64,000 nucleotides of DNA from the NCBI GenBank assembly GCA_937146765.1, contig CAKZRP010000017.1:1-64000 (forward strand), read 5' to 3'. Source of the stretch: an uncultured Paracoccaceae bacterium. GTDB taxonomy: Bacteria; Pseudomonadota; Alphaproteobacteria; Rhodobacterales; Rhodobacteraceae. The notes beneath the pieces are model-generated. The model was not told the origin of the DNA and did not search any database. It saw nothing but the letters and a program-made list of their open reading frames with translations. The translations under genes were made by a program, and so were the position numbers. Of this stretch, positions 15,894 to 24,749 are shown one piece after another; position 1 is the stretch's first letter; each line of letters starts with the position of its first letter.

Positions 15894-17033
15894 TCATCCC
15901 AGGATCTGTCGCAGGGCCTCAAGGGTGTAGTCCACCCCCTCCACTGTGGTCAGGACGCCAGGCGACATCCGCAGGATCTGGCCGCGGTGATCCATGTAAA
16001 TGCCGCGTCTCCGCAGCTCGGCGACCACAGCCTGGCCATCCTGTTCCGCGGGCAGCGAGACCATCAGGCTGCCGCCGCGTTGGTCCGGATCCGCCGGAGA
16101 GGCCAGAGTCAGTCCCATGTCCATCAGTCCAGCACAGAGGGTCTCGGTGAGGGTCCGGTTATGCGCGATGTAGGGCGCATCTTCCTGCGCCATCCGCCAG
16201 TCCAGCGCCGGCAGGCTCGCCAGGGCGGGGACGCAGGCCGGGGTGCCGCTGTCGAACCGCCGCGCATCGGGGGCAAAGGAAAACTGATCCAGTGCCCAGC
16301 TGAAGGGGTTCGCTTGCGAGAACCAGCCCCGCAGGTCGGGTGTGCATTGCCCGGTCAGCTCCGGGCGCATGTAGATCACCCCGGCCCCAGGCGTGCCGCA
16401 GAGCCATTTGAGGCTGGTCGAGATCAGGAAATCCACCTCGGGGGCGGAAACATCATAGGGCAGCAGGCCCGCGCCCTGGGTGATATCCACCCCGATCACG
16501 CTGCCCATCTGTCGCCCGTGCGCCACCAGGGCGGGAATATCGTTGCGGTGCGAACTGGTGGAGCTGATCCAGGTCAGAAGGGCGACGCCCACGTCCTCGT
16601 TCCATTCCGACAGGATATCCTCATCCTCGACCCAATGGGCCCCCTGCCGCAACGGCACCGTCTTCAGGGTGAAGCCGTAGCGGGCCTGCAAGCCGCTCAG
16701 CAGGAAATGCAGCGAAGGGAAGCCATCTTCCGCCACCAGCACCGTCTTGCCTTCCAATGCCGCGCGGGGCAGGGCGCCGATCACCGACATCAGCCCGCTG
16801 GTGACGCTTTCGGTGGTGGTCATCGACCCCAAGGGCGCCTTGATCAGCTGTTCCCATAGCGACAGGAACCGCGCGCGCTTGGCCAGCACCTCGCCCCATT
16901 GGCCGTCATCGGGCGCGGACCAGATGCGGGCGAACTGGCTCATCTCGCGGGCGAGGTCGGCTTCCTTTCCGGGGTATTGGCCGATGGAATGATAGAGCAG
17001 ATAGGCCTCACCGCTGTCGGGGCGTGCGGACAT
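15894..17033 (-). CDS. Kynureninase-like class V aminotransferase-fold PLP enzyme
   Basis: A 379-residue fold-type I PLP protein. The lysine region is FLISTSLKWLCGTPGAGVIY, with the PLP-binding Asp in SVIGVDITQGAG and the kynureninase-like SSTSSHRND; the C-terminus has RGGSLMVSLPAEQDG and GIYMDHRGQILRMSPG. Best described as kynureninase/class V aminotransferase family; the true substrate is unknown. I chose ATG 17033 because CGGAGA lies just upstream. It follows an amino-acid ABC permease by 36 bases, suggesting that the imported compound is its substrate. Confidence 0.78.
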   Translation of the reverse strand: MSARPDSGEAYLLYHSIGQYPGKEADLAREMSQFARIWSAPDDGQWGEVLAKRARFLSLWEQLIKAPLGSMTTTESVTSGLMSVIGALPRAALEGKTVLVAEDGFPSLHFLLSGLQARYGFTLKTVPLRQGAHWVEDEDILSEWNEDVGVALLTWISSTSSHRNDIPALVAHGRQMGSVIGVDITQGAGLLPYDVSAPEVDFLISTSLKWLCGTPGAGVIYMRPELTGQCTPDLRGWFSQANPFSWALDQFSFAPDARRFDSGTPACVPALASLPALDWRMAQEDAPYIAHNRTLTETLCAGLMDMGLTLASPADPDQRGGSLMVSLPAEQDGQAVVAELRRRGIYMDHRGQILRMSPGVLTTVEGVDYTLEALRQILG

Positions 17034-17069
17034 GGGTATTCTCCGTGACATCTGGGATGGGCTGCGCGA

Positions 17070-17741
17070 TCAGCGATAGCCGCGTTTGTAGTGATTTTCG
17101 AGCCAGCCGGTAAAACGCACCATCGGCCAGAGAATGGCGATGTAAAACAGCGCGGCCAGCAACAGGGGCGTCGGGTTGGCAAAGAGCGCCTGCGCATCGG
17201 TGGCCTGTTTCAACAGGTCGTCCATCGCCACCACCGAGGCCAGAGAGGTGTCCTTCATGATCGCCACGCAATAGGAGGCCAGCGGCGGGATCATCATGCG
17301 GAAGGCCTGCGGCAGGATCACCAGCCGCATGGTGGTGAAAAAGGACAGGCCCAGTGCGGCGGAGGCTTCGAACTGGCCCTTCGGCACCGCCTCGATGCCT
17401 GCACGCACCACTTCGGCAGTATAGGCTGCCAACACCAGCGAGAGCGCGATGGTCGCCGCGGTGAAGGACGGGAGCACGATCCCGGCAAAGGGAAGGGCGT
17501 AGTAGACAAGGATCAGCACCACCAGCACCGGGATGGCGCGCATGATATCGATGTAAAGGATGGCCATCAGGCGGAACGGCTTTTTGGCATAGAGCCGAAC
17601 GAGGCAGATCAGCACGCCGAGCGCTCCGCCGCAGACAATCGCCGCCCCGCCGAGCAGGATGGTGTTCAGCAACCCCCGCATCAGGATCGGAAAGGCCCGC
17701 CGCATCACGTCGAGGTTGAAGAAGATGTCGAAGATTTCCAT
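17070..17741 (-). CDS. Amino-acid ABC transporter permease (HisM/GlnP family)
   Basis: A 223-residue polar-amino-acid permease with an N-terminal periplasm-facing start (MEIFDIFFNLDVMRRAFPIL), about five membrane spans, and the ATPase-contact EAA motif EASAALGLSFFTTMRLVILP followed by QAFRMMIPPLASY. Start at ATG 17741; the longer frame to 17768 has no better ribosome-binding site. Sits between the binding protein and the PLP enzyme. No ATPase and no second permease gene is present, so it may act as a homodimer using an ATPase encoded elsewhere. Confidence 0.88.
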   Translation of the reverse strand: MEIFDIFFNLDVMRRAFPILMRGLLNTILLGGAAIVCGGALGVLICLVRLYAKKPFRLMAILYIDIMRAIPVLVVLILVYYALPFAGIVLPSFTAATIALSLVLAAYTAEVVRAGIEAVPKGQFEASAALGLSFFTTMRLVILPQAFRMMIPPLASYCVAIMKDTSLASVVAMDDLLKQATDAQALFANPTPLLLAALFYIAILWPMVRFTGWLENHYKRGYR

Positions 17742-17800
17742 GGCGGCTCTGTGGTCTTGTGCGGGCAAAGGTCCCGGCGCGGCAGGCGCGCCGGGAAAAC

Positions 17801-17808
17801 CGTATACG
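17801..17808. promoter_or_regulatory. CGTATACG palindrome (second copy)
   Basis: An 8-base perfect palindrome directly after the stop of the binding-protein gene, identical to the one in the divergent promoter at 18699-18706. It might be a downstream site for the adjacent GntR regulator or a chance copy. Confidence 0.3.
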
Positions 17809-17810
17809 GA

Positions 17811-18620
17811 TCAGTCGGCCGAGGTGGGCACCGGCAGCGGCGTCAGGGTCAGGCTGTCGGCCGCCGCCGCGACGCCGAACCATTTCTCGTAGAGCGCCGC
17901 CATGGTGCCGTCGGTCTTCATGTCGCTGAGGGCGTCGTTGAAGGCCTCGAGCTTGTCCGATCCCTTCGGCATCATGATGGCAAACTTGTCGCCGGTTGGG
18001 ATCTCGGCGGCCACCGTCAGGCTCGCCATGTTGGGCTGGTTGAAGGCGTAACGCAGGCTGACAATATCGTTCACCGCCGCATCGATCCGCCCGCTCTGCA
18101 GGTCGGTCAGCATGTTGGCGGTGGTGTCATAGCTCGAATAGGCGGCATAGCCGATCTCGCCCTCCCGCTCCTTCAGCCAGCCTTCGGGAAAGGAGGTGGC
18201 GATGGAGCCGACGCGCTTGCCCTTCAGGTCGGCGACGCTGGCAATGCCCGAATCCGTTTTGGTGCCGACACCCAGCGCGCCCGAGAAATAGGGTTGGGTG
18301 AAGGACTGTGCCTCCAGCCGTTCATCGGTGATGGTGAGTGAAGAGATCACCGCATCCACGCGCTTGGACGCGGTGGCCACAAACAGGGCGCGGAAGTCGA
18401 GGCCGCTGATCTCCGCCTCGGTTCCCAGACGTTTGGCGATCTCGTGGATGATATCGACCTCGAAGCCCTCGAAGGTGCCGGCCTCGTTCTTGTATTCCCA
18501 AGGCGGGTTCGCCGGGTAGGAGCCGATCTTCAACGCGTCGGAGGCGGATGCGGACAGCGCCGTGAGCGCGGTCAATGCGGCGGCGGCCAAGCCGACAATG
18601 GGGCGGGTCTTGCGAGTCAT
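17811..18620 (-). CDS. Amino-acid ABC transporter substrate-binding protein
   Basis: A 269-residue periplasmic family 3 binding protein. The signal peptide is MTRKTRPIVGLAAAALTALT with cleavage after SASA, then LKIGSYPANPPWEYKNEAGT and FEGFEVDIIHEIAKRLG typical of polar-amino-acid binders, and VDAVISSLTITDERL. Start at ATG 18620. First gene of the minus-strand run binding protein, permease, PLP enzyme; divergent from a GntR regulator. The ligand cannot be named; the kynureninase-like neighbour makes an aromatic or modified amino acid possible. Confidence 0.88.
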   Translation of the reverse strand: MTRKTRPIVGLAAAALTALTALSASASDALKIGSYPANPPWEYKNEAGTFEGFEVDIIHEIAKRLGTEAEISGLDFRALFVATASKRVDAVISSLTITDERLEAQSFTQPYFSGALGVGTKTDSGIASVADLKGKRVGSIATSFPEGWLKEREGEIGYAAYSSYDTTANMLTDLQSGRIDAAVNDIVSLRYAFNQPNMASLTVAAEIPTGDKFAIMMPKGSDKLEAFNDALSDMKTDGTMAALYEKWFGVAAAADSLTLTPLPVPTSAD

Positions 18621-18698
18621 CTGGGGGTGTCTCCGTGTTGGAAAGCCTGGCGCGTGGTTGTTTCTGATGCGCCTTATGTCCCCATCGTTGGCATGAGT

Positions 18699-18706
18699 CG
18701 TATACG
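18699..18706. promoter_or_regulatory. Candidate GntR operator (CGTATACG)
   Basis: An 8-base perfect palindrome in the 189-base region between the divergent binding-protein and gntR genes, in the context GAGTCGTATACGGTTT. A partial copy, GCATACGA, is at 18786-18793. FadR-subfamily GntR proteins bind short palindromes of the GT-n-AC kind, so both genes may be controlled here. Inferred from position and symmetry. Confidence 0.45.
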
Positions 18707-18809
18707 GTTTCAAATGGTTTCTTTAGGCTTGAAGTAGTTTGAATGCTAATATGCTGGCAGTGCGAGAAATTATTCGGCATAAACTGCATACGAATTTTGA
18801 GGGAAGCCC

Positions 18810-19460
18810 ATGGATCAGCCAAAACGACACATGAAGGATGTGATCTACGACGAATACCTCGGCCGGATTCAACGTGGCGAGCTCACCGAGGAGGATCGGC
18901 TGGTCGATACCGCCGTGGCCGAGGAATTCAGCGTCAGCCGGATGCCGGTGCGCGACGCGCTGATGCGGCTCACGCATGAAGGCTACCTGGCCTCTTCCTC
19001 GCGCGGGTTCAAACTGCCGGAACTGGAGCCGGCGCAGATCCTCGAGATCTTCGAGCTGCGCCGCCTGCTGGAACCCCGCGCCGCCGCGCTTGCGACACAG
19101 GCAATGACGCAGGCGGATATCGAGACCCTCTGGCAGGCGGTGGCCCTGTCAGAAAGCACCATCGCCAGCGGCGACGTGCAGGCCCTCTATCGCGCCTCCG
19201 AGGACATCCGCCGCACCTGGATCATGGCGGTGCCCAACCGCGAGCTGCGCGACACCATCCAGCGCTATATGGCGCAGATTCAAGCGGTGCGTATGGCCAC
19301 CCTGCGCGATGCCGAGGCGCATCGGGTGCTGGTCTCCTTTCACCGCCGCATGGTGGAGGCCTTTGCCAGTGGTCGCGGCGTCGATGTGGAACTCCTGGTG
19401 CTGCGTTACGTGCTGGCGGGCGAGGAAAGCTACCTCAGGGTGAAATCCCCCGCCCGCTGA
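18810..19460 (+). CDS. GntR-family transcriptional regulator (FCD subfamily)
   Basis: A 216-residue regulator with an N-terminal winged helix (YDEYLGRIQRGELTEEDRL, then VAEEFSVSRMPVRDALMRLT) and a helical effector domain beginning EIFELRRLLEPRAAALA, typical of FadR/FCD proteins that sense organic acids or amino acids. GAGGG lies before the ATG. Divergent from the amino-acid ABC/PLP operon, which it probably represses until its inducer is present. Its end is 9 bases from the convergent dipeptide-transporter ATPase gene. Confidence 0.88.
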   Translation: MDQPKRHMKDVIYDEYLGRIQRGELTEEDRLVDTAVAEEFSVSRMPVRDALMRLTHEGYLASSSRGFKLPELEPAQILEIFELRRLLEPRAAALATQAMTQADIETLWQAVALSESTIASGDVQALYRASEDIRRTWIMAVPNRELRDTIQRYMAQIQAVRMATLRDAEAHRVLVSFHRRMVEAFASGRGVDVELLVLRYVLAGEESYLRVKSPAR

Positions 19461-19468
19461 GGGGGCGC

Positions 19469-20326
19469 TCAGTCGTCGAACCAATGCGCGTCCAGTTCCG
19501 GCAGGGGAATGGCAGCAAGAAGCGTGCGGGTGATTTCCGACTGCGGTGCCGCAAAGACCTCCGCCACCGGTCCCTGTTCCAGAATTTCGCCATGGTAGAG
19601 CACCACCACCCTGTCGCAGAGGTGGCGGATCACGCTCAGATCGTGGCTGATGAAGGCGAGCGTCAGGTTCATCTCGCGCGCCAAGGTCTTCAGCAGCGTC
19701 AGAACCTGCGCCTGGCTCGAAACATCGAGGCCCGAGACGATCTCATCCGCGAGAATGAACCGTGGCTCCAGCGCGATGGCGCGGGCGATGCCGACCCGTT
19801 GGCGTTGCCCGCCGGAGAGTTCATGCGGAAAGCGTTCGGCAAAGTCCGCCCCCAACCCCACCTTGTCGAGCGCGGCCACCGCCTCGACACGGGTGCCGCC
19901 GAGGCCAAAGCGCCGAAGGGGGGCCGCGATGATCTGCCAGACCCGATGACGCGGGTTGAGCGAGGACATCGGGTCCTGAAAGATCATCTGCAGATCGCGC
20001 CGCAATGGGCGCAGCGCAGCCTCGTCGAGCTGCGCAATATCCTGACCGTCAAACAGAACGGTCCCAGTATCAGGCGCAAGCAATCGCACCATGACGCGCC
20101 CCAGCGTGGACTTGCCGGAGCCGCTCTCGCCCACGATGCCGGTGATCTGCCCGGCGGGCAGGTCAAGATCGATCCCCTTCAGCACCTCGATCCGGGGGGC
20201 AGCACCGAACAGGGGCTTGTTGGCCTGATCGGGAAAGGACAGGCGCAGCCCCCGAATGGACACCAGGGGTGCAGGCGCGGTCGAAGAGGGGTCAGGCAGA
20301 GATCGGCTGTTCAACTGGGCGTTCAT
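19469..20326 (-). CDS. Dipeptide/oligopeptide-type ABC transporter ATPase (DppF class)
   Basis: A 285-residue ATPase with Walker A GIVGESGSGKSTLGR, Q-loop MIFQDPMSSLNPRHRV, signature HELSGGQRQRVGIARAI, Walker B FILADEIVSGLD and H-loop LAFISHD; the C-terminal oligopeptide-transporter domain is short. Last of five transporter genes, overlapping the DppD-like start by 4 bases. With its partner it powers import of the ligand captured by the Tat-exported binding protein. Confidence 0.93.
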   Translation of the reverse strand: MNAQLNSRSLPDPSSTAPAPLVSIRGLRLSFPDQANKPLFGAAPRIEVLKGIDLDLPAGQITGIVGESGSGKSTLGRVMVRLLAPDTGTVLFDGQDIAQLDEAALRPLRRDLQMIFQDPMSSLNPRHRVWQIIAAPLRRFGLGGTRVEAVAALDKVGLGADFAERFPHELSGGQRQRVGIARAIALEPRFILADEIVSGLDVSSQAQVLTLLKTLAREMNLTLAFISHDLSVIRHLCDRVVVLYHGEILEQGPVAEVFAAPQSEITRTLLAAIPLPELDAHWFDD

Positions 20327-21189
20327 CGCCGCACCTCCATTGCCAGGGCGGCAGACATCTCGGCAATCAGGCTCTGCGGCACGGGTGAAAAGGGGCGCTC
20401 GGGGTCGGCATAGCTCGGCGTGGCCGCGATCAGAGCCCGGGTATAGGCGTGGTCGGGGGCGTCAAATACGGCTTGGGTCGGCGCATCCTCCATCACCTTG
20501 CCCTGAAACAGCACAGAGACCTGCTGGCTGATCTTGGCCACGACACCCATGTCATGGGTGACAAACAGCACGGCGGTGCCGGTCTCCTGCTGCAGTTCCC
20601 GGATCAGGCGCAGGATCTGTTTTTGCACGGTCACATCCAGCGCGGTGGTGGGCTCGTCAGCCACGATCAACCGGGGCGAGGCCGCAAAGGCCGAAGCGAT
20701 CAGGACCCGCTGCCGCATTCCGCCCGACAACTCGTGTGGATAGCTCTGCATCACCCGTTCCGGTGCGCGGATGTGGACGCGGTGGAGGAGGTCAAGCGCA
20801 CGGGCCTGGGCTGCCGGGCGCGCCCAGCCATGGATCTTGATCAGCGGGTCCACGATCTGCGCCCCGATCCGTCGCACCGGATTGAGTGCGGTCAGCGGGT
20901 CCTGCGGGATCAGGGCGGCGACTTCGGCCACCCGGCGTCGGCGGGCCGCGGGGCGCAGGTCATGCAGGGGCTGCCCCTCCAGCAGGATCTCGCCGCTGGT
21001 GACCTTGAGGCCGCGCGGCAGGATGCCCAGCACCGCCTTGCCGATCATTGACTTGCCCGCGCCGCTTTCGCCCACCAGCGCCCGCACCTCGCCGGGGGCC
21101 ACCGTCAGCGAGACGTCGCGCAGGATCGGCCGCCCGTTCAGGAGCGCTACGTTGAGGTTGCGGATGTCCAGCATCGAAGGTGGGGTCAT
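20323..21189 (-). CDS. Dipeptide/oligopeptide-type ABC transporter ATPase (DppD class)
   Basis: A 288-residue ATPase: Walker A ALVGESGAGKSMIGKAV, Q-loop ALIPQDPLTALNPVRR, signature HELSGGMRQRVLIASAF, Walker B LIVADEPTTALD and H-loop LFVTHDMGVVAKI, with the usual C-terminal oligo_HPY-type tail (VFDAPDHAYTRALIAATP). Overlaps both neighbours by 4 bases, so the ATPase pair is co-translated with the permeases. Confidence 0.93.
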   Translation of the reverse strand: MTPPSMLDIRNLNVALLNGRPILRDVSLTVAPGEVRALVGESGAGKSMIGKAVLGILPRGLKVTSGEILLEGQPLHDLRPAARRRRVAEVAALIPQDPLTALNPVRRIGAQIVDPLIKIHGWARPAAQARALDLLHRVHIRAPERVMQSYPHELSGGMRQRVLIASAFAASPRLIVADEPTTALDVTVQKQILRLIRELQQETGTAVLFVTHDMGVVAKISQQVSVLFQGKVMEDAPTQAVFDAPDHAYTRALIAATPSYADPERPFSPVPQSLIAEMSAALAMEVRR

Positions 21190-22052
21190 TGCAGCACCGG
21201 GTCAAAGCGTTGTTTCAGCCCTTCGCCCAATTGCGAGAAGCTGAGAACGGTCAGGAAAAGGGCGATCAGCGGGAACAGGAGAACCCACCAGGCGAAGTGG
21301 ATGGCATTGCGTCCCTCGGCGATCATGCTGCCCCAGGTCGGATCATCCGAGGAAATCGAGAGGTTCACAAAGCTCAGGATCGCCTCGACGATGACGGCAA
21401 TCCCCATCTCCAGCATCAGGAGGGCAATGATGGAGGGCAGCACATTGGGCAGGATCTCTCCCACCAGGGTCGCCAGTCTGCGCGCGCCTCCGATGCGGGC
21501 GCTGTCCACATAGTCCATGCGCGCCTGCACCATGGTCTCGGCCCGGATGACGCGAGCAAATCGCGTCCAGTCGATGAGGGCGATAGCGGCGATGACGGAG
21601 GTGAGGCCAGTGCCCATCACCGCCACCAGCAGTACCGCAAACAGCACTGGCGGAAAGGCCATCCAGATGTCGACGAGGCGCGAGATCACCCGGTCCCACC
21701 AGCCACCGTAGTATCCGGCCAGGAGCCCGAGTGCCGAGCCGAAGATGCAGGTGATGAGCGCCGCGCTTACGCTGACCAGAAGCGCGATCCGCGCGCCATG
21801 GATCATCCGCGACAGCACATCGCGGCCCAGGCTGTCGGTGCCGAGCCAAAAGCCGGGCTCGGTCCCTGCCAGGAAGAAGGGCGGCAGCCGTTCGAAGAAC
21901 AGATCCTGGGCCAATGGGTCATGCGGGGCCACCCAAGGTGCAGCCAGCGCCACAACGACCAGCGTGCCGATCCAGGAGAGCGGCAGCCAGAGCCGCAGGT
22001 TCAACCGCCGCACCCGCGCGCGCGGGGCGGTGGGGAGGGAGGTTTCAGCCAT
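21186..22052 (-). CDS. Dipeptide/oligopeptide-type ABC permease (DppC class)
   Basis: A 288-residue inner-membrane permease. After an Arg-rich N-terminus and first span (LWLPLSWIGTLVVVALAAPW), it shows the DppC landmark FWLGTDSLGRDVLSRMIHGA and the EAA loop DSARIGGARRLATLVGEILP. Five or six membrane spans. Overlaps the DppB-like gene by 8 bases and the DppD-like gene by 4. Confidence 0.93.
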   Translation of the reverse strand: MAETSLPTAPRARVRRLNLRLWLPLSWIGTLVVVALAAPWVAPHDPLAQDLFFERLPPFFLAGTEPGFWLGTDSLGRDVLSRMIHGARIALLVSVSAALITCIFGSALGLLAGYYGGWWDRVISRLVDIWMAFPPVLFAVLLVAVMGTGLTSVIAAIALIDWTRFARVIRAETMVQARMDYVDSARIGGARRLATLVGEILPNVLPSIIALLMLEMGIAVIVEAILSFVNLSISSDDPTWGSMIAEGRNAIHFAWWVLLFPLIALFLTVLSFSQLGEGLKQRFDPVLQ

Positions 22053-23052
22053 GCCGCAGCCTCGGGTTCAGAAGGGTATAGGAGAGATCGACCAGCAGGT
22101 TGATCACGATGAAGAGGGCGGCGAACAGGAGCACGATGCCCTGGATCAACGGCAGGTCCCGGTTGATCACCGCGTCGATGGCCATATTGCCAAGGCCCTC
22201 ATAAGCAAAGAGACGTTCGACAATCACCGTGCCGCCGATGAGGAAGGTGAACTGCACCCCCACCAGTGTCAGCGTGGGCAGGGCTGCATTGCGCAGGGCG
22301 TCGCGCAGGATCACGGCGGTCTCGGAAAACCCGTGCACCCGCGAGAGCGTGGTGTAGTCCTGCACCAAGACCTCCTTCAGGTTCTGTTTCAGGAGCTGCG
22401 CCACCATGGCCGCGAGCGGCAGGGCGAGCGACATCGCAGGCATCAGCATATGTGACAAGGTGCTGGCAACCACGTCGAGGCGTCCGCGCATCAGCCCCTC
22501 AATCACATAAAACCGGGTGGTGAAGTCGAATTCCAGCCCCGGATCAATCCGACCGGAGATCGACAGCACCGGCCAGAGCACGCCGAAGCAGAGCACAAAC
22601 AGGAGGCCCCAGAGGAAGTCCGGCACAGAAAGCACCGCACCGCTGGCGAGGTCCAGTCCCGTTTCGGTGGGGCTGCCCCGAAACCGCGCGCCGAGCACCG
22701 CCGCGCCACCGCCCAGGGCAAGCGCGATCAAGAGGGCCATCACCGACAGCTCCAGCGTAGCGGGCAGTCGGCTCAGCACCAGTTGATCAACCGGCTGGCG
22801 CAGGGTGATCGAGGTGCCGAAATCCCCCTGCAGGACACCGCCCAGCCAGATCACGAATTGATGCGGCAAGCTCTTGTCAAAGCCGTAGAGGGCGGTGAGC
22901 TGGGCAATATCCTCTTCAGAGGCACCGGGCGGCAGCATCATGGCAATCGGATTGCCGGGGGCGACGCGGATCAGGGTAAAGACCACCACCGCCACCCCAA
23001 AGAGGGTGACCGCCGTGGTCAGCAGCCGCGCCAGGATTGATCTCAGGAGCAT
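22045..23052 (-). CDS. Dipeptide/oligopeptide-type ABC permease (DppB class)
   Basis: A 335-residue permease with the N-terminal span LLTTAVTLFGVAVVVFTLIR, the family signature VAPGNPIAMMLPPGASEE, a long periplasmic loop, and the EAA loop RVHGFSETAVILRDALRNAA near the C-terminus. Follows the binding-protein gene by 60 bases. Forms the channel with the DppC-like protein. Confidence 0.93.
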   Translation of the reverse strand: MLLRSILARLLTTAVTLFGVAVVVFTLIRVAPGNPIAMMLPPGASEEDIAQLTALYGFDKSLPHQFVIWLGGVLQGDFGTSITLRQPVDQLVLSRLPATLELSVMALLIALALGGGAAVLGARFRGSPTETGLDLASGAVLSVPDFLWGLLFVLCFGVLWPVLSISGRIDPGLEFDFTTRFYVIEGLMRGRLDVVASTLSHMLMPAMSLALPLAAMVAQLLKQNLKEVLVQDYTTLSRVHGFSETAVILRDALRNAALPTLTLVGVQFTFLIGGTVIVERLFAYEGLGNMAIDAVINRDLPLIQGIVLLFAALFIVINLLVDLSYTLLNPRLRHG

Positions 23053-23112
23053 TTTGTCTCTCCAAAGGGGGAGGGAGGGCCCGACCGCAGCCGGGCCCAG
23101 TCAGGCACAGGC

Positions 23113-24645
23113 TCAGGCGTTGGCAATTGCCTGCGGCAGCAGGTCGCCAGAGGCATAGGCGGTGACGTCCAGTCCGGCGCGATAGACAATCGGCATCACG
23201 TATTGCAGGAGCGGGATCACATAGCCCTGTTCCGCGATATAGCGGGAGACGTCCTTATAGCCCTGGATGCGCTTTTCCTCATCCGGCTCGCCAAAGAGCG
23301 GGCCGATCTTCTCCACCAGATCAGCGGTGTCCCAGACCGCATGGGGCGAGGGGCCGAACATGGAGAAGCCGGTGGCGGTGGAAGGGTCGCCGATGGAGTT
23401 GCCCCAGTTGTAAAAGGCCGCCGGCGCCAGCTTGTCGGTTGCCCGCAATTCGTAGTGTTTGGCGATCTCGTAGACCTCGATCTCCGCCTCAATGCCCACC
23501 TTGCGCCAGAGGCCGACAATGGCCTGCACCATTTCATAGTCTTTGGGTTTGAAACCCTTGGTGGTCTGGATGGTGAACTTCACCGGGTTGTCGGTGGAAT
23601 AACCCGAGGCCGCGAGCAGTTCTATTGCCTTCTCGGGGTCGTAGGGCACGGTGATACTGGCGTCATAGGCCGCATAGCCCGGGGCCTCCAGCGTCGAGAG
23701 CGGCACCCCGTAGCCTTTCAGCAAGCGGTCGATGATCAGCTGCTTGTCGATGGCGTAATGGGCGGCGAGGCGGACGTTCTTGTCGGTCATCGCCTCGATG
23801 TCGTTGAGGAAGATCATGCCGATATCGGTGATGGGCACTGCTTGGCCCGCCAAACCCTCCTTGGCGATCAGCCGGTCATATTCCTCATAGGGAATATTGG
23901 TGGTGATGTCGGCATTGCCGGATTCCACCTCTGCCACGCGCGAGGCGGCATCGGTCACGAATTTGATGGTGACGCTGTCAAAGGCCGGTGCATCGCCCCA
24001 ATAGCCCGGATAGGCCTTGAGCCGCACATAGGCGCCGGGCTCAAACGCATCGACCATATAGGGGCCAGTGCCGATCGGCGCTTTCTCGAACCCTTCGGTC
24101 CCCACTTCGGTGTAGTAGTCCTTGGGCAGCACAAAGGCGGTGAGGAAGGCCATCCATTTGAACAGGGCCGGTTCAAACTCCAGCACATCGGCGGTGATGG
24201 TCTGGCCGTCGACAGTGAAATTGCCGATCTTGCCCCAGACAAATTGCATCGGGTTGCCGGTCTCGGGATTGCCCGCCCGGGTCAGGGACCAGACGATATC
24301 CTCCGGCGTCAGCGCCGCACCATTGTGCCAGGTCACCCCCTCGCGCACGGTCATGGTGATCTTGCTCTTGTCGTCGGTAAAGCCCCAGTCGGTCAAAAGG
24401 CCGGGGCCAAAGCTCAGATCCGGGTTCTGGTCGATGTAGCGGTCATAGACGGCCAGATAGACGGATTGCAGCACCGGGTTCACGGCGGCGGGGCCGGTGG
24501 TCGGATCCCAGCTCTGCACCGGGATGTTATAGGCGATGGTCAGGTCGCCCCCGGCGGCCAGGGCGGCGGTGCCACCGCCAGAGGCCAGCAAAGCGCCAAG
24601 CGCAGCGGATCGGCCGAGGAAACCCCGGCGGCTCAGGTCGGTCAT
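23113..24645 (-). CDS. Tat-exported family 5 ABC substrate-binding protein
   Basis: A 510-residue extracytoplasmic binding protein. The N-terminus has a twin-arginine motif (LSRRGFLGRSAALGALLASG) ending AALA, so it is folded before export. The mature part shows VREGVTWHNGAALTPEDIVW and KAYPGYWGDAPAFDSVTIKF, typical of family 5 (peptide/nickel/opine) binders. The ligand is unknown; neighbours acting on indolepyruvate-type and isatin-type compounds point to a peptide or conjugate feeding that pathway. Tat rather than Sec export is common among Roseobacter family 5 proteins. Confidence 0.91.
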   Translation of the reverse strand: MTDLSRRGFLGRSAALGALLASGGGTAALAAGGDLTIAYNIPVQSWDPTTGPAAVNPVLQSVYLAVYDRYIDQNPDLSFGPGLLTDWGFTDDKSKITMTVREGVTWHNGAALTPEDIVWSLTRAGNPETGNPMQFVWGKIGNFTVDGQTITADVLEFEPALFKWMAFLTAFVLPKDYYTEVGTEGFEKAPIGTGPYMVDAFEPGAYVRLKAYPGYWGDAPAFDSVTIKFVTDAASRVAEVESGNADITTNIPYEEYDRLIAKEGLAGQAVPITDIGMIFLNDIEAMTDKNVRLAAHYAIDKQLIIDRLLKGYGVPLSTLEAPGYAAYDASITVPYDPEKAIELLAASGYSTDNPVKFTIQTTKGFKPKDYEMVQAIVGLWRKVGIEAEIEVYEIAKHYELRATDKLAPAAFYNWGNSIGDPSTATGFSMFGPSPHAVWDTADLVEKIGPLFGEPDEEKRIQGYKDVSRYIAEQGYVIPLLQYVMPIVYRAGLDVTAYASGDLLPQAIANA

Positions 24646-24749
24646 GGTGTCTCTCCTGTTGGATGGCCCGGTTCTTTGGCGGGCCTTGTTGGAAACGGAC
24701 TTTGGGTAGGTTGGGTGGTCTTTTTGTTATGTGTTCTTTGATTTGTCTG

